DNA of 64,000 bases from Luzula sylvatica (Eukaryota > Streptophyta > Magnoliopsida > Poales > Juncaceae), in NCBI GenBank assembly GCA_946800325.1, contig OX326957.1, positions 63,927,570 through 63,991,569 on the forward strand. The letters are read 5' to 3'. The position numbers and the translations under genes are program-made. Positions 1-12,189 of this stretch are shown one piece after another. The notes under the pieces are model-generated. The model was not told where the DNA came from. It did no database searches and was given only the letters and a program-made list of their open reading frames with translations. Every line of letters begins with the position of its first letter. Position 1 is the first letter of the stretch.

Positions 1-895
1 TCATAATCTTCCAATAGAGATACATTATCACTCGTCGATTCATCTGATTGGTCAACTGGTGACATCACCGACTCGACATTTAATCCCGTATCCTGCAAAG
101 TTAAATCTTGCGAAGAGGTCCATTTGAAACTCGACGCCTTTTGTTTTGCAGATTTAAACATGGACGATAAATAGTTTCGACTGGATGGTCCAGTTGAATC
201 GGAAGGTTCTGGAACGTTCGAACCGGATCTGTTAAATTGGAGACCCCAACTAGGGTTTTGAATCAACCTGAATAAAAGAAAAAGAAACTTGAGAGTAATG
301 TCTGAATGTAAATGGCATATTTATATGTAGAGAGAGAAAATGTCGTAAATTGCATACCCTTTTTTAGCTTGAGAGGAACTCAATATCGAAAGAGATCGAT
401 TAATGTCTTTAATCATTTCATCAACAATTGGGAGCCCACATTCTTCCATTGATCTAACGACACAAATCGAATCCTCAATATCCTCTGTGTGCAAAGTTAC
501 CTCGTGCACCTTCTCAGATACTTTTTCCTACAAAAAAAGGAGTCCACTTTCATGTAATTACAGGAAATTCGGTTTTCCCCCAAATTAGAATAATCAAAAT
601 CATTCGAAAATTAGAATAATTGGGAGAATCAAGGAACCTTAACAGAAAGAAGATTGGGCATGGAGGTTTGGGCATGCTGCTGTACGTAATAAAGCCCGAC
701 CGAGGGCTCATTTGCCAAAGATTTGATCATTTCATCGACTCCTTCCTTTACTGCTAGCACAAAGAAAAGAAAATGTGCATTAAGAAAACCAAATTATACA
801 CAATCGACCAACTGTTTGAATTAATGCTCGAGAGAAGAAACGGAATGAACCGGATTACCAGCGAAGAAGCCATCTGCAGTTGAGAAAGATTGCAT
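1..895 (-). CDS. BORCS8/MEF2BNB-like BORC subunit, 3' end outside window
   Basis: Four exons join on the minus strand: 895-859, 750-638, 527-358 and 267-1, all with GT-AG introns and a continuous frame of about 196 residues before the edge. The ATG at 895 gives the N-terminus MQSFSTADGFFA. Exon 2 encodes LANEPSVGLYYVQQHAQ, the hallmark of the BORCS8 (MEF2BNB, DUF2365) family, and exon 3 an acidic helical stretch ending DEMIKDINRSLSIL. Exon 4 is a Ser/Thr-rich, probably disordered tail. In animals BORC sits on the lysosome surface and recruits Arl8 and kinesin for organelle movement; a vacuole or endosome role here is inference. The animal protein is about 120 residues, so the long C-terminal tail is an extension. 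An upstream ATG at about 920 would read a different frame across the first splice, so I prefer 895. Family assignment is strong; plant function is not shown by the sequence. Confidence 0.85.
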
Positions 896-1248
896 CGAAA
901 GGAAGAGAAATGGCGCGAGGTCATAACTGGCTCCTTATTGGTAGAATAGGAATGAAATCGAAGAAATAGTGCAAAAGGGATAAAGAATAGGATTGGAAAT
1001 TACGAAGCTACTAGTCGTCGGAGAATGGCTTCTTGTTTTTTCTTAATTGAATGACCGGCGAAGAGAAAGAGAAAGAGACAGAGAAGACAGAGACGTTAGC
1101 GGATCTATTTTAGGAGATGTTTGAGACCGAGTCCGGATCTTGTGCGGCCCAAAAAGGATCTGTGAGTTGTAAGTATATGGGTTATGACTTGTCTATGCAG
1201 CCCGAAATAGATTTGTAGGTGTCCTTACAATTTTTGGAATTCTTTTTA
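896..1248. other. 5' leader and promoter side of the BORCS8-like gene
   Basis: No coding sequence is visible. The stretch 1060-1110 is GA-rich (AGAGAAAGAGACAGAGAAG), as is common in plant 5' leaders. Transcription of the minus-strand gene probably starts near 1080-1130. It ends at the left target duplication of the Mutator-like element. Confidence 0.4.
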
Positions 1249-2297
1249 GGGATAATTACACATGTAAATAACAAATTTATCCTTTTAAAATTACTAATAA
1301 CATAATTATCCCTCCTAAACTCATTTATTATCGAATTTATCCACATCTAACTTTTTCTGTTAAATTTAACATAGAAAATGTGATTTGACAATTATAGTCC
1401 TCCTATAACATACCGTATTCATCTCCTTCACAAACCCCCACCTCATCCGTCAGTGTTCTCTCTTCCCTACCGCTCGCTCTCTCTTCTCTCTCATTCGCCT
1501 AGGGTTCACGAAAAGAACAGATGGCGACCAAGAGGGTCAGGATCTTCGCACGAATGTTGGTGCTCTCATGTCGCACGAATGTTGGTGCTCTCTTCTCTCT
1601 CATTCGCCTAGTGTTACTGAGCTTTCAATAAGATTTGCTCTATAGCTGCACAAATCATGAAATTGAAGGAATTAGCTAGAACTAACCTCAAATTAACATA
1701 AATAGTCTCAAATTACCTCAATTTACTTCCAATCAATTCAATTAAGCTTGAAAATCCTACATAAAATTATTAAACACAAATTTAATCCTCCATATGAAAT
1801 AATTAGTCGAATTCAGCAGGAATTAAGCCGGGTTATATTGACGGGGCAAAGAGAAATATGGAGAAAACAGGGAGGTTTAGAGGCGTGGGGGTGGGGAGAA
1901 GCGAGAGGTTTTCTTTCTCTTTAAGGATCGACAGCTAGTTCGTATTATTTCTCCTCGTTCGGGCTGGGGGTTAGAGGCGTTGGGGGTGGAGTTCATGTGT
2001 TCGCTTTTGAGAGAGAAAGAAGGTTTTGGGTTACTGGAGAGGACACAATTGAAAAATTACCAGGAGGATAATTTGGTCACTTAGATTTATATATGTTGAT
2101 TTGATTATATTTTTAAACTTTAAATTATGGTAATTTTAACAGTAGTTTAACAATGTGGGTATATTTGATATTGATGAGTTTTATTTGGATAAATTTGATA
2201 TAAATTATATTCAGAAAGGATATATGTGATATTAACGATTTAAGAGGGATAAATTTGGTATTTAAGTGTTAAGTAGGGATACGTATGAAATTCTCCC
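1249..2297. mobile_element. Mutator-like element (MULE), non-autonomous, possible Pack-MULE
   Basis: The ends form long imperfect terminal inverted repeats of roughly 100 bp. The left begins GGGATAATTACACATGT and the right end read in reverse begins GGGAGAATTTCATACGT; both then share the block AATACCAAATTTATCC or a close variant. Nine bases flank it on each side, TTCTTTTTA at 1240-1248 and TTCTTGTTA at 2298-2306, differing at one position; a 9-bp duplication is diagnostic of Mutator-type insertion. There is no transposase frame. The interior is richer in GC than the arms and includes CT-rich leader-like sequence followed by ATGGCGACCAAGAGG at about 1521, suggesting a captured host-gene 5' end. 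Within it, short segments around 1535-1615 are duplicated in tandem. Confidence 0.8.
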
Positions 2298-2369
2298 TTC
2301 TTGTTATATAATTTCTATTCTTAAATAATTAATAACAATAATATTCATTCAACTAAATTCGAACGAGAA

Positions 2370-2440
2370 TTTTTTTTTTAGAGAAATAGAGAGGACTCAA
2401 AAGTCCCCCATTTATTGATATTTCATTAAAATAATACAAT
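2370..2440 (-). mobile_element. SINE 3'-tail fragment (reverse orientation)
   Basis: A run of ten T (2370-2379) is followed by AGAGAAATAGAGAGGACTC and then AAAAGTCCCCC. The same order of T run, AATAGAG-like block and a paired GACTC...GTCCC block recurs beside the full SINE at 47483-47740 and at 58.4 and 61.96 kb. No A or B box is recognisable here, so it is a tail remnant or a 5'-truncated copy. Confidence 0.45.
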
Positions 2441-2896
2441 TACTATAAGAATAGAATTCCAATAATGAAATTCTATATCTTAATTTTCCATTTTATGTTA
2501 ATATCTCACAAAAAAATAAAAAACAACACATCAAACAAAAATTGATATCCTAGATATCTCCCTAATCCATAATTGGAACAATTAAAAGAAAACAAGAAAA
2601 GCTTTCTCGCCTTTGGAATTAAGATTGTAATTCCTGGATTATTGCAACCTACAACATATTATTAATTATTAATTGTTAATTATTAAGTAATATATATAAT
2701 TTTAGGGAAATTGAAGCCCTCACAAGAGGCCACATCACCCCTTTAATGTGGACCACTTGATCTTGATCAAAAAGTTTAAAATATTTGATTTTTTTCATTT
2801 AAACATGGTCTATATAAATCAAATAATTCAAAAATTCCATGAACCGTGGTCCATCGTGGACCAAGTTCATTCATATTTTTTTGTTTCAATTAAATA

Positions 2897-3525
2897 TGAA
2901 ATTTTTTCAAAAAACTCCATAAATTATTGAATATTATAAAAACCCCTTAAATTTACATATGTAGTAATTGAAAAAAATATTATTTTCTATTCATTTTAAA
3001 AAAATCTTAATTTTTTGAAGCATATAATAATTAAAAAAAAATTAGTATATGTTATATTTATACAATTTTAATATTTCATACATTATACATATTTGACTTC
3101 TATATTTTTTTCCTGAAAAACTAACACAAAGTAATAATAAGAAGAACACAATACTAAAAGAACACGTTGCAAATATTTAAAAAATAGAAAATCATAAAAC
3201 TATTACAAAAATAAAATGACATCGAAAATAAATAAAAACTTGATGTTTAAATAGATATTCTTTTACAATATATTTTCAATGTGTTTATATATTATTTTAT
3301 ATTTTATAATTATTGCTTATGAATTTTTTTTTAAATTAATAATAAATAACAAAAAAAGAAAGATTGATAATTACATATGAAGATTGAATGGTATTTGGTA
3401 AAAAAAAATTAATAGCATCCATAAGAGGGTATTTGGAAACAAGTTTTGTAGAAGGTTTTTTTTGAAGTTTACAAAAACATAGAGATTTTTTACAATATCC
3501 AAAAAGTTAGGGGGTTAAAATACAC
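2897..3525. mobile_element. Degenerate Mutator-like MITE
   Basis: The left side (GAAATTTTTTCAAAAAACTCC, then TATTATAAAAACCCC) and the right side in reverse (CCCCCTAACTTTTTGG, TATTGTAAAAAATC, then CAAATACCC) resemble the two ends of the MULEs at 5033-6033 and 10677-11370. The interior is AT-rich with no frame. I could not find a target duplication, so the boundaries are approximate. Confidence 0.4.
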
Positions 3526-3717
3526 CAAAACACAAATGTGTGAACAATCATGCAATAAAACGTAGAATTCAATAACATATTAGGAAAAAATAAATCATAA
3601 CAAACTCGAAGACTCCCGCACAATTGCGTGGGGAAAAAGCTAGTATATTTAAACCTCTTCTTCATTCAGACCACTTATCGATTATCTCTCTCCTTTATTT
3701 CTCTTTGGACAATGTTG

Positions 3718-3923
3718 GACATACACCTACTTCTCCCCCCCACATCCTTGATGAAGTGAATATGATTTAACACATTAAAAATCAACACTTTTATTCATGA
3801 TTTAACATCTTAATTGTGTACTCAATCTTAAATTAAGATACTTAAACCATAAATTAAGATGTTAAATCATATTTTTGTGTGTTAATTTTGAATGTGGGGG
3901 AAGAGTACTAGGAGGTGTACATC
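3718..3923. mobile_element. TTAACA-type palindromic MITE
   Basis: The ends are inverted: left GACATACACCTACT and right, in reverse, GATGTACACCTCCT. Inside, ATGATTTAACATCTTAAT-like blocks face each other, so most of the element folds on itself. Close relatives lie at 19107-19345 and, as one arm, at 12085-12185. No coding potential. Confidence 0.6.
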
Positions 3924-4219
3924 ACTACTCTTTCTCTTTTTATCCACAAAAACTAGCGTAGAGCTCCGACATTTGCCTTCCTTGTTCTTTGAGCTTCCGG
4001 CTTCCATAGACCAATCGCTTTACTAAATCCAACTCGAAACTCCATGGAGGAAGCATCATCAATTTTCGTTCTTCCCTTGCCTCGAGGAATCGTTGAATGC
4101 CCTAATTCCACCCTACTGAGATTGTTACTACGCTGATTGAAACGCCCCCATATCTCCATTTGTAAGTCTTTTAGAGCTAGTTTTCTTCTTTGCCGCATCT
4201 TTATTGCATTCACTAACAT

Positions 4220-4748
4220 CTATGTTGAACGGATATGGATACGGATAACGTATCCGATACGATACGGATACGACAATTTTTAAAAAATCGCGATACTAAT
4301 ACGGCTATATAGTTATTACTTTAATATATTTATATTGTATATAATAAATTATATATTAAATAATATTTTGAAATTAAATATTATGACAATAAAAAAAAAT
4401 CAACATAACAACACAAGTATCATAAAAATATCCTAAATTTATTCTAGAAGTATTCTGGAACTAATTTAGAAGTATCCTAGAAGTATCTATATAATTTATT
4501 TAAAAATATTATGGGCCAAAATATATAATGGGCCGAAGTATCATAAATGGAGTATCTCAGCCGTATCCTGAATGTATCCCAGTCGTATCCTGCCATATCC
4601 TGTCATATCCCGTCGTATCCAAAAAAATAAATATTAAAATAATCGGATACGTCACGTGGCGTATCCGAGCCGTATCGTACCCGTATCCGTATCGGATATC
4701 CGTATCATCGGGATACTTCTGCATTTTTGAAATATCCGCGTAACATAG
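4220..4748. mobile_element. GTATCC-rich hAT-like MITE
   Basis: Terminal repeats CTATGTTGAACGGATAT and, reversed from the right, CTATGTTACGCGGATAT match at 14 of 17 positions. Just inside each end lie many GGATACGGATAC / GTATCCGTATCG motifs in opposite orientation, the subterminal-repeat pattern typical of hAT elements. Flanks ACTAACAT (4212-4219) and GTGAACAT (4749-4756) match at 5 of 8, a possible aged 8-bp duplication. The short reading frames here only translate the repeats. Confidence 0.55.
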
Positions 4749-5032
4749 GTGAACATGTTTAATCTGCATGTTATTGCCATTAGCTACCCTAGCACTTCCC
4801 CCTTTTATTGTCAGTTATTACCATCGTTAAAAGATTGAACGTTACACATGTTTTGAAAGGGCAATAAACATCTCAAGTATAGTATCAAATGTAGACGATG
4901 GAAAAATGCGTTTTAGAAAAAATTAATTATTTTCGAAAATATCATATTTGAATTTTTTAGATGTTTAGGATATATTGAATTTTGAAAATTTACATTATCA
5001 TAATTTTAAAAATAATTTGTTGAATTTATATA

Positions 5033-6033
5033 GGGAAATTTTCAAATAACCCCTAACATTTCTTGAATTTGTAAAAATACCCCACTTTTTGGAAATTCCA
5101 AAAAAAAATTCTCTAAACAAGATTTCATTTTCAAATACCTCCTACATGGATTAAACTTAGCATGTTGTGGTGTTAAAAATAAATTTGGACCACAATATGC
5201 CTCTATTTTCTATATTTAATTTTATTGAACATTTTTTGTATTATTTTATAAATTAAAAATCATTGTAAGTATTGTTTAACATATACTAATTTAAAAAAAC
5301 TATATGCCAGATACATAATTTTAATATTTCATTTATAATATATTTTATCATACAAACCAGCATTAAATAAACAACGATATAAAAAATATTCCTAAAAATA
5401 TCTTGACAAAATAATATTATTTTAGCATTAAGTTTTTATTCTCAATATTTATTAATAAAAAGTAGTTACTAAAATAGTATTTTTTTGTCAAATTAATAAT
5501 AAATGAATGAGCATTAAAACTAGCATTAAAATAATATTGTCTAATTTTAATTTTCAGCAGTTATTTTGATTTCAGCGTCTAGTTTGATTTCAGCAGCTAG
5601 TTTTATTAACAATGAATGAATATTAAAACTACTTGCTAAATTATTATTTTTTTGTGGAGATATTTTCAGTAATATTTTTTTATACCTGTTTATTTTCATA
5701 TTATATAATGCTAGTTTTGTGTGACAAAATATATAATATATAAAATATTAAAATTATGTATTTGACATAGTTTTTTTAAATTGGGTCTATGTTAAAAAAT
5801 ATTTATGGATATTTTTAAATTAATAAAATAATACAAAAAGAGGTTTAATAAAATTAAATATGAAAAGGGGTATTTTGGTAAAAAAAATTTAACACCATGA
5901 AATGTTAAGATTAACCTCTATTGGGGGTATTTGAAAATGAAATCTTGTTTGTAGGGGTTTTTTTGGAGTTTCCAAAAAAATTGGATTTTTTTACAAATTC
6001 AGGAAAAGTGTGGGGGTTATTTGAAAATTTCCC
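5033..6033. mobile_element. Mutator-like element with perfect 9-bp duplication
   Basis: Terminal inverted repeats of about 110 bp begin GGGAAATTTTCAAATAACCC at both ends. The 9-bp direct repeat ATTTATATA is exact at 5024-5032 and 6034-6042. The 1001-bp body is AT-rich and carries no transposase, so movement would need a partner enzyme. It shares its ends with the element at 10677-11370. Confidence 0.85.
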
Positions 6034-6042
6034 ATTTATATA

Positions 6043-9000
6043 AATTTTTTTCAAAATAAAAAATAATATAATAAATATAATTATATGCCATCCATCCATT
6101 CACTCTTCCTTTCCTTCTTTCCAAACTAAGCACGAGTAGGATAATTTTATTCGTTCCTTCCCGTTCATTCTCTCATTTTATTTCCAAACCAAGCAAAGCC
6201 TCAAATGACTGAACTATTCCATTATTCAACAATTCTTTTATGAAAAATTATACTTGTCCACTCTAATATCCTCTCAATGTATTGATGTGTTGGCAATATA
6301 TAATAAATGCATTAAATTTTAAATTATGTGGCAAACTGTATTTATTATGTGGTAAATCAAATTATTAAAAGATAATTTGCTTTATTAATATTTTTATAAT
6401 TTAACACATGATAAGTCATATTTATTTGAACAATTTTTTTTTAATTTTATTCTCAATATTTTTTAAAAAAAAAAAATACATTTTTATTTTCACATTTTGT
6501 GAAATTATTATTTTTATTTTCATTATTATATTTTATGATGGTTTTATTCATGTGTATCCGTTTAACACATGTTAAATGGTATATTACTTTAGTCCAATAA
6601 CGTATTTTTCAAATTTATAGATTTTAAATTTCATTAATTATAGATGGTGGTAAAAAAAATTGTTAAAAATATTAAATAAATAAAGATGTGTGAAACGGTG
6701 AATGTTTTTTACCTTTTTATTTATATATGATGAAAAAAATTAAATAGTCATAGTTTATCACCATCATTAATACAAACGCCAACACATCTTCTTTTTATAA
6801 ACTTAAGCTCATTAATTTTAAAGGAGACATGCATCATCACTCATTAATTTTATTATCTTTTCAATCTCAATTTATAAACTTAAGCTCTTTTTCTTCCTTT
6901 TTAAAGTCCCAACTCTTTCTTTTCTTTTGTGTAACCCAGGTCCATGCCCGAGGAGTTTAAACACTTTCACCTTCCCTAGACGGGTATCGGATCCTCAGAC
7001 CCATTAGCTAGTCTTCTTCTTTCGCCTTTTCTCTTTTCTCTCTTCTCATTCTTCTTTTCGCGACCTTGAATGCTGACAATGGTGGACAAAATCTTAATTT
7101 TAATTTAACTAACTAACTGAATACTTGGTGATTAAATGAAATGGTGGGCCGAAAAGTAAATTATCTCGCCCTTAAAGCTATTTAACCTTGTGGGCCTTTG
7201 TCGGCCCGCCCAAAATCATTGCTCTTGGAAATTGCAATTCATCATGGTCCTTTCCCCCATCATCGGCCTCCACGTCGACTCCGTTTCTGAATCCTACGTG
7301 CCACCGTCATATGCGCTTCACTGGCCACACTAATTCAGCCAATGGTGTTGAAGTAGGACTGAAGATCTTATTTCTCATTATATCATATATGAAGTTATGA
7401 ACCAGGAAAAATGTTTCCATTTTGGAAGGAAATGGAGAGGAGTGATTCTGAGAATGGGGAAAGAGAAAGATGGTTGCTTTGCTTTGCTGCATTGCTAATG
7501 CAGCAAGGGACCCACAAAGCACCAGTGCTTGTACAGAATGATGGCATTCATCTACGGTCTACTCGTAGATTTTTAAGGATCTCTTCTGGCCCCCACGTAC
7601 GGCGTTTCTTCTTCTATATGTTTCTTCTTTCAGAATTCAGATATTTCATCATCTAAATGTTGAATGTGATGTCAAGAGTAAGACCAATCTATCTATCTTG
7701 CTCTTCTTCTAGTTTAATTGGAAATATCAATGTTTTTTAAGCCTTGATCCCTGGCTTTTAACTGATAGATACACAGTAAAATACATTAATAGTTAGTTGG
7801 TGAAAACTGAAAAGAATAAAGAACCATTTAGGTCACTAACTTTATTATTTGATTTGCTGCAACATTCATGGCAAATGCATATAAAGTTCTCCTTTGTTGT
7901 TTGTTGTTGTTTTATGATTTTTTTTTTGAAGAAAAAATAAATAGGGACGTGTTTAGACAATTAGCCAGCTCCATTCATATTTTTTTTTTTTCCCCATAAA
8001 ACAAACAAAAATAATTGTAAATGAGAAAAATATGTTATTCTTTTTTTTTCATTAATGTAAATCAAATTCACATATATCATTGAAAGAAACCAAATATGCA
8101 TCTATATTTGCATCGACATTGAAAATGTTATATTATCCGTGAAAAATGATATACTTGCATGATATTTTTTTGTGTGAGGAAATAGGCAAGCGCAGTACGC
8201 GCTCGATCCAATCTATTTTGTATTAATCGAAAAAGGGAAACCAAAAACAAGTCCCATTTACAAGTGTTAAAAGTAATAAATGCCGAGACCCTATCACACA
8301 CCGTGCCAACCTATATATTTTACTAAAATATATATTGCATGATATTGAAAACAATATATTGACATTGAAAATGAAATAATAATACTAAAATATATATTGG
8401 CACCAGAAATTGATTATGATTACAAAAAATAATAATTTGCACGGAACATGTCTATTGACATTACAAAATACGAATAAACAAAAAATCATTTTATAGAAAA
8501 CATTCTATTGGTAATCATCAATATGAATTTGGTTCCCCAATGTAAAAAAATAAATGGAAAATGCTTATTTAAAAAAACATAAATTAGTGTTGCATTTAAA
8601 AAGAAACAAAAAAGATATGAAAAATGGATTTATTCGGTAAGGATATAGGAGGCTAAAGTTAGATCCAGTGATTAATGGTCCTTACTAGAGCTTCTGTAAT
8701 TAATGCCCTAAGTACTGGACAGCAAACTTATCTAAAGTGCAATTAAACAAATTCCATAATGCCAGTAGACCGAGAAGCCATTGCATGCCAGAGAAAACTA
8801 TAATCATGTCTAGTAACAAACGTCATTATGATTAATTAATTTCTGCACTATTTTTTAATTTATCTAACTCCATCGGAAGAGATGTTTCTTTTGAAGGGCA
8901 TCTTAGTTATTTAATTTTCCCAAACAAACCCATATATTAGGATGCTCAATGCTTAATCATGTCTCTATCAAATTATAATCACTTTTTAGTTATTAACATA

Positions 9001-9939
9001 ATATAATATCAGAATTGCACAGCATGCAATTAGATGACTGTGGGATAACGTGAGATACTTTTACTTCACTTTTGTCCCAAAGATATTACACCTTTCATTT
9101 TCTTTTTCTCTCATCTGATCATCAACATTTGTATTTTGTACTTTGTAAAATTCAAATACTAGTTCCATAAGCCGGGTGGCAGAACGATAAATATCAAAGA
9201 TACCCTTTCATTTGCATTAGATTTTCTAGGTTCAATGTCTTCTATTTACAAATTTATATTGATCTTCTAATAATTGATATCCACATAAAAAATAGAGAAG
9301 GCTAGGTTAGTCCCCCGTTTATTATTAATTGATAGAAGATTTTACATCTCTATGTGGGAATTTAACACCTAATGATGCCCAATTTCCTAAAATAAGCTAC
9401 TTACAAGTTAGAATTGGCATCTCACTAAAAAAAAAGGAAAAAAAACCATCTCTTAACACGGTTATGGAATCCGGTTTACACGAGATTAACCTAGATTATG
9501 AACTTACCTTCCCACATAGATTTATAACCCTACTCTAAAAAAAGAGTTCAAAACCTTGATTTGAAATTCCATTTAACTTCTTAATATATAAATGTTTATT
9601 TCCCATTCATTTCTCTCTCCTAGTCTTCTTTTCAAAGCCGCCTTACCTCTCTTCATTCGTCTCGAAACATCATTCATATGAACAAGAAACTTATTCACTT
9701 CTAGGTTGCACAACATGAATTTTTTTTACTACTCTGCCTAATTGCCACAATTTTTGAGACGTTGCTCATAATACACACTTCCACTACTTGTTTTCTGTGA
9801 CATTTTTGTGTCGAACTTCACTCTTTATTTTTTCATAAAACAACTTAGGCACGGCCGCACGGTCATCGCCACGTACACTCTTGAAAATATCCATTAAAAC
9901 TGGACGTCTTGAAACAATTTAGTCGTAGTTTCTTCCATT
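6043..9939. other. AT-rich intergenic region, no supported gene
   Basis: Short frames at 7188-7400 and 7411-7656 lack recognisable domains or a splice context. Near 7477 TTGCTGCATTGCTAATGCAGCAA forms a short hairpin of unknown meaning. A SINE-tail-like block (AAAAATAGAGAAGGCTAGG) lies at 9287-9335. CT-rich, leader-like stretches occur near 6890-7060. Nothing else stands out. Confidence 0.35.
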
Positions 9940-10216
9940 AAAACTATGAATCGCGTTTAAAGCACTCTCGTCAACGTGCACGGCGAATACGATTGAAGAT
10001 GATGTAGTTAGATGGATTACCAATTGTTGAGTTGGTCTCCCTTGCATGTAGAATGCAATATGCAACTCCAGCGAATACCACACTCCTTTAATTAGCAATA
10101 TTTCATTTATGTATTGTATTTTGTAGTTCTTATTTTCCGATGTATAACTCTATTTTATTTCTAATACAAATCGAGAGAGGCAATCGCCTCCTCCTTCAAA
10201 AAAAAAACTATGAATC
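9940..10216 (+). mobile_element. Poly-A retroposon with 13-bp target duplication
   Basis: AAAACTATGAATC occurs at 9940-9952 and again at 10204-10216, directly after a poly-A stretch. Between them lie about 250 bp ending CGCCTCCTCCTTC then A's. Exact flanking repeats plus a 3' A tail are the marks of LINE-driven insertion. I see no A or B box and no reverse transcriptase frame, so this is either a 5'-truncated LINE tail or a retrocopied transcript. The tail starts within the shared A's, so the insert itself ends at about 10203. Confidence 0.65.
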
Positions 10217-10286
10217 ACTATGTGATCTCATAGTTTTCTTTCACAATACTATAAAAGACACCGACTTCAAAACTTGCATTGTGTGT

Positions 10287-11840
10287 AGGCTGCAAATTTA
10301 GCTCGTGATCCGTAACTCGTTCGTGCTCGGGTCGATTTTAGTTCGAGCTGAGCCGAGCTAGATCAAAAACTTATCAAACTGAGCTTGAGTTTGACCCAAC
10401 TCCCTCGAATTAAACTCGAAACAAATTCGACCTCGACTTTTAGCCTAATTATTTTCATAATATATTAAATACCGATAATTAATATATGATACATATCATT
10501 AAGAGAAATTACAGCTTGAAATATGTTAAAGGAAAATATGTACATTCATCTGGTTAATTATCCCCAGTCCATATCAAGCACGTAGTTCTAGGCCCCATCT
10601 TATCTCTCTTATTAATCGAGGCAACAAATTAAGCAGCAAAAGACCCATTTTTTTTCTTCTCTTGTTAATTAAACAAGGAAAATTTTCAAAGAAAACCCAA
10701 TTTTTTTTTAATATTGTAAAAAAATTATTATCTTTTTGGAAACTCCAAAATAACATATTCTATCAAATTTTTATTTCAAATACTCTTCTATAGGAGTTAA
10801 AACTAATCATGATTTTTATACTTTTTTTTCTTTCTGAAAAACTAATATAAAATAATAATAAAATTAACAACAATATTAAAATAACACCTTGCAAATATAT
10901 AAAAAATAAAATATCATGTAACTTAAAAAAAAATACATAAAAGGAGATGGTAAAATAAAACATTAGATATTTAAACAAATATTTTTCTATTAATATATTT
11001 TCAAGGTGTTTATTTATTATTGTTTATTTTATTATTATCTGGTGTTAGTTTTTTATGAATAATAAATGAAATATTAAAACTATACAAACATAACATGTAA
11101 TTTTTTTTTGTTTTTGAAATCACTACATATTAAATATTTATTAATTTTTTTAAAATTAATAAAAATAATAAAAAACAATAATTTTTTTAACTACATATGA
11201 AAATAGAAGGATATTTTGGTATTTTTTTTTAATATCATCCATGGTTAAATTTAACCCATATAGATGGGTATTTGAAAACAAGAGTTCGTTAGAGGAATTT
11301 TTTTAGAGTTTCCAATAGGAATATTTCTACAATATCAAAAAAATTAGGGTTTTTTTTTTGAAAAGTTCCCATTAAATAAATACAATTACAACGACCATAA
11401 ATTTAAGATAATGAATAAATACATGCCCAAATAACAATCTAACATTGTTTTTTTTTTTCTTTTTTTTTCTATTGAAAATCCTAGCAACGAGTGTTCACAC
11501 TAGAGATCGGCAACTACTATAGTTTTTTCTATATGACGTTTGATAAGTTTGGTCATATATGTATTTGCATTATTAACATAATAGGTGACATAATTTTATT
11601 TAAGTATTTATTTTGTCAGCAACTATTTTTTCGATTTAAATTTAATATTTTTGGTAATCAAACTATTGTCAAGCTAAGCCGAGCCACTTCGATTCAAAAT
11701 GAACTATAATAAAAGAGGTTGGATTTTTAGCTCGAACTTTTATAATAAATGAGCCCAGCCAGCTCGAGTCAAGTTACAGTCGAGTTTGAGTTTGGCATAT
11801 AGTTCGCTCGAACTCGATTCAGTTGTTGTCGTACGCACCA
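10287..11840. mobile_element. GAGCTCGAG-type hAT-like repeat, split by a nested MULE
   Basis: Both outer parts (10290-10450 and 11660-11830) are dense in GAGCTCGAG / CTCGAACTCGA motifs, in opposite orientations, as in the copy at 19674-20160. The middle is occupied by the Mutator-like element 10677-11370, so this one is older. No transposase frame and no clear target duplication; the ends are approximate. Confidence 0.45.
10677..11370. mobile_element. Mutator-like element nested in an older repeat
   Basis: The left end GGAAAATTTTCAAAGAAAAC and the right end in reverse GGGAACTTTTCAAAAAAAAA match the terminal repeats of the 5033-6033 element. Flanks ATTAAACAA (10668-10676) and ATTAAATAA (11371-11379) differ at one of nine positions. 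694 bp, AT-rich, no frame. Confidence 0.75.
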
Positions 11841-12084
11841 TCATCTACGAGATGGTTACTCCTATTCGAGAAATACGACAAACAAATATTTTCATGACAA
11901 ACACATACGACTCTTCATTTCTATTCTTCAATCGTCATAATCACGACGATAACTCAATTACTACATATATACAATTTCATCACAATTTTTTCTCTCTCTT
12001 TTTTGCCATTTCGCAAATCGCTAAGCTTCATCTCACCACTCTATTTTCAAAAGGATACATTTTAACATTTTAAGTTTGGAAAAT

Positions 12085-12185
12085 GTTAGGACATTCCATA
12101 ATACTCTCTCTCCCCCACAATTCTTGATAACGTAAATACATTTAACACCTTAATTTTTACTCTTTTAAGTTTTGGATAGACATAT
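12085..12185. mobile_element. Single arm of a TTAACA-type MITE
   Basis: The order CTCCCCCACAATTCTTGATAA, then TTTAACACCTTAATTT, matches the left arm of the MITEs at 3718 and 19107. The opposite arm is missing, so this is a truncated copy. Confidence 0.4.
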
Positions 12186-12189
12186 TCAT

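Noticed and set aside
7470..7520. Possible microRNA hairpin (TTGCTGCATTGCTAATGCAGCAA)
   Set aside because: The stem is only about 10 bp and the arms do not continue to pair; no known plant microRNA matches.
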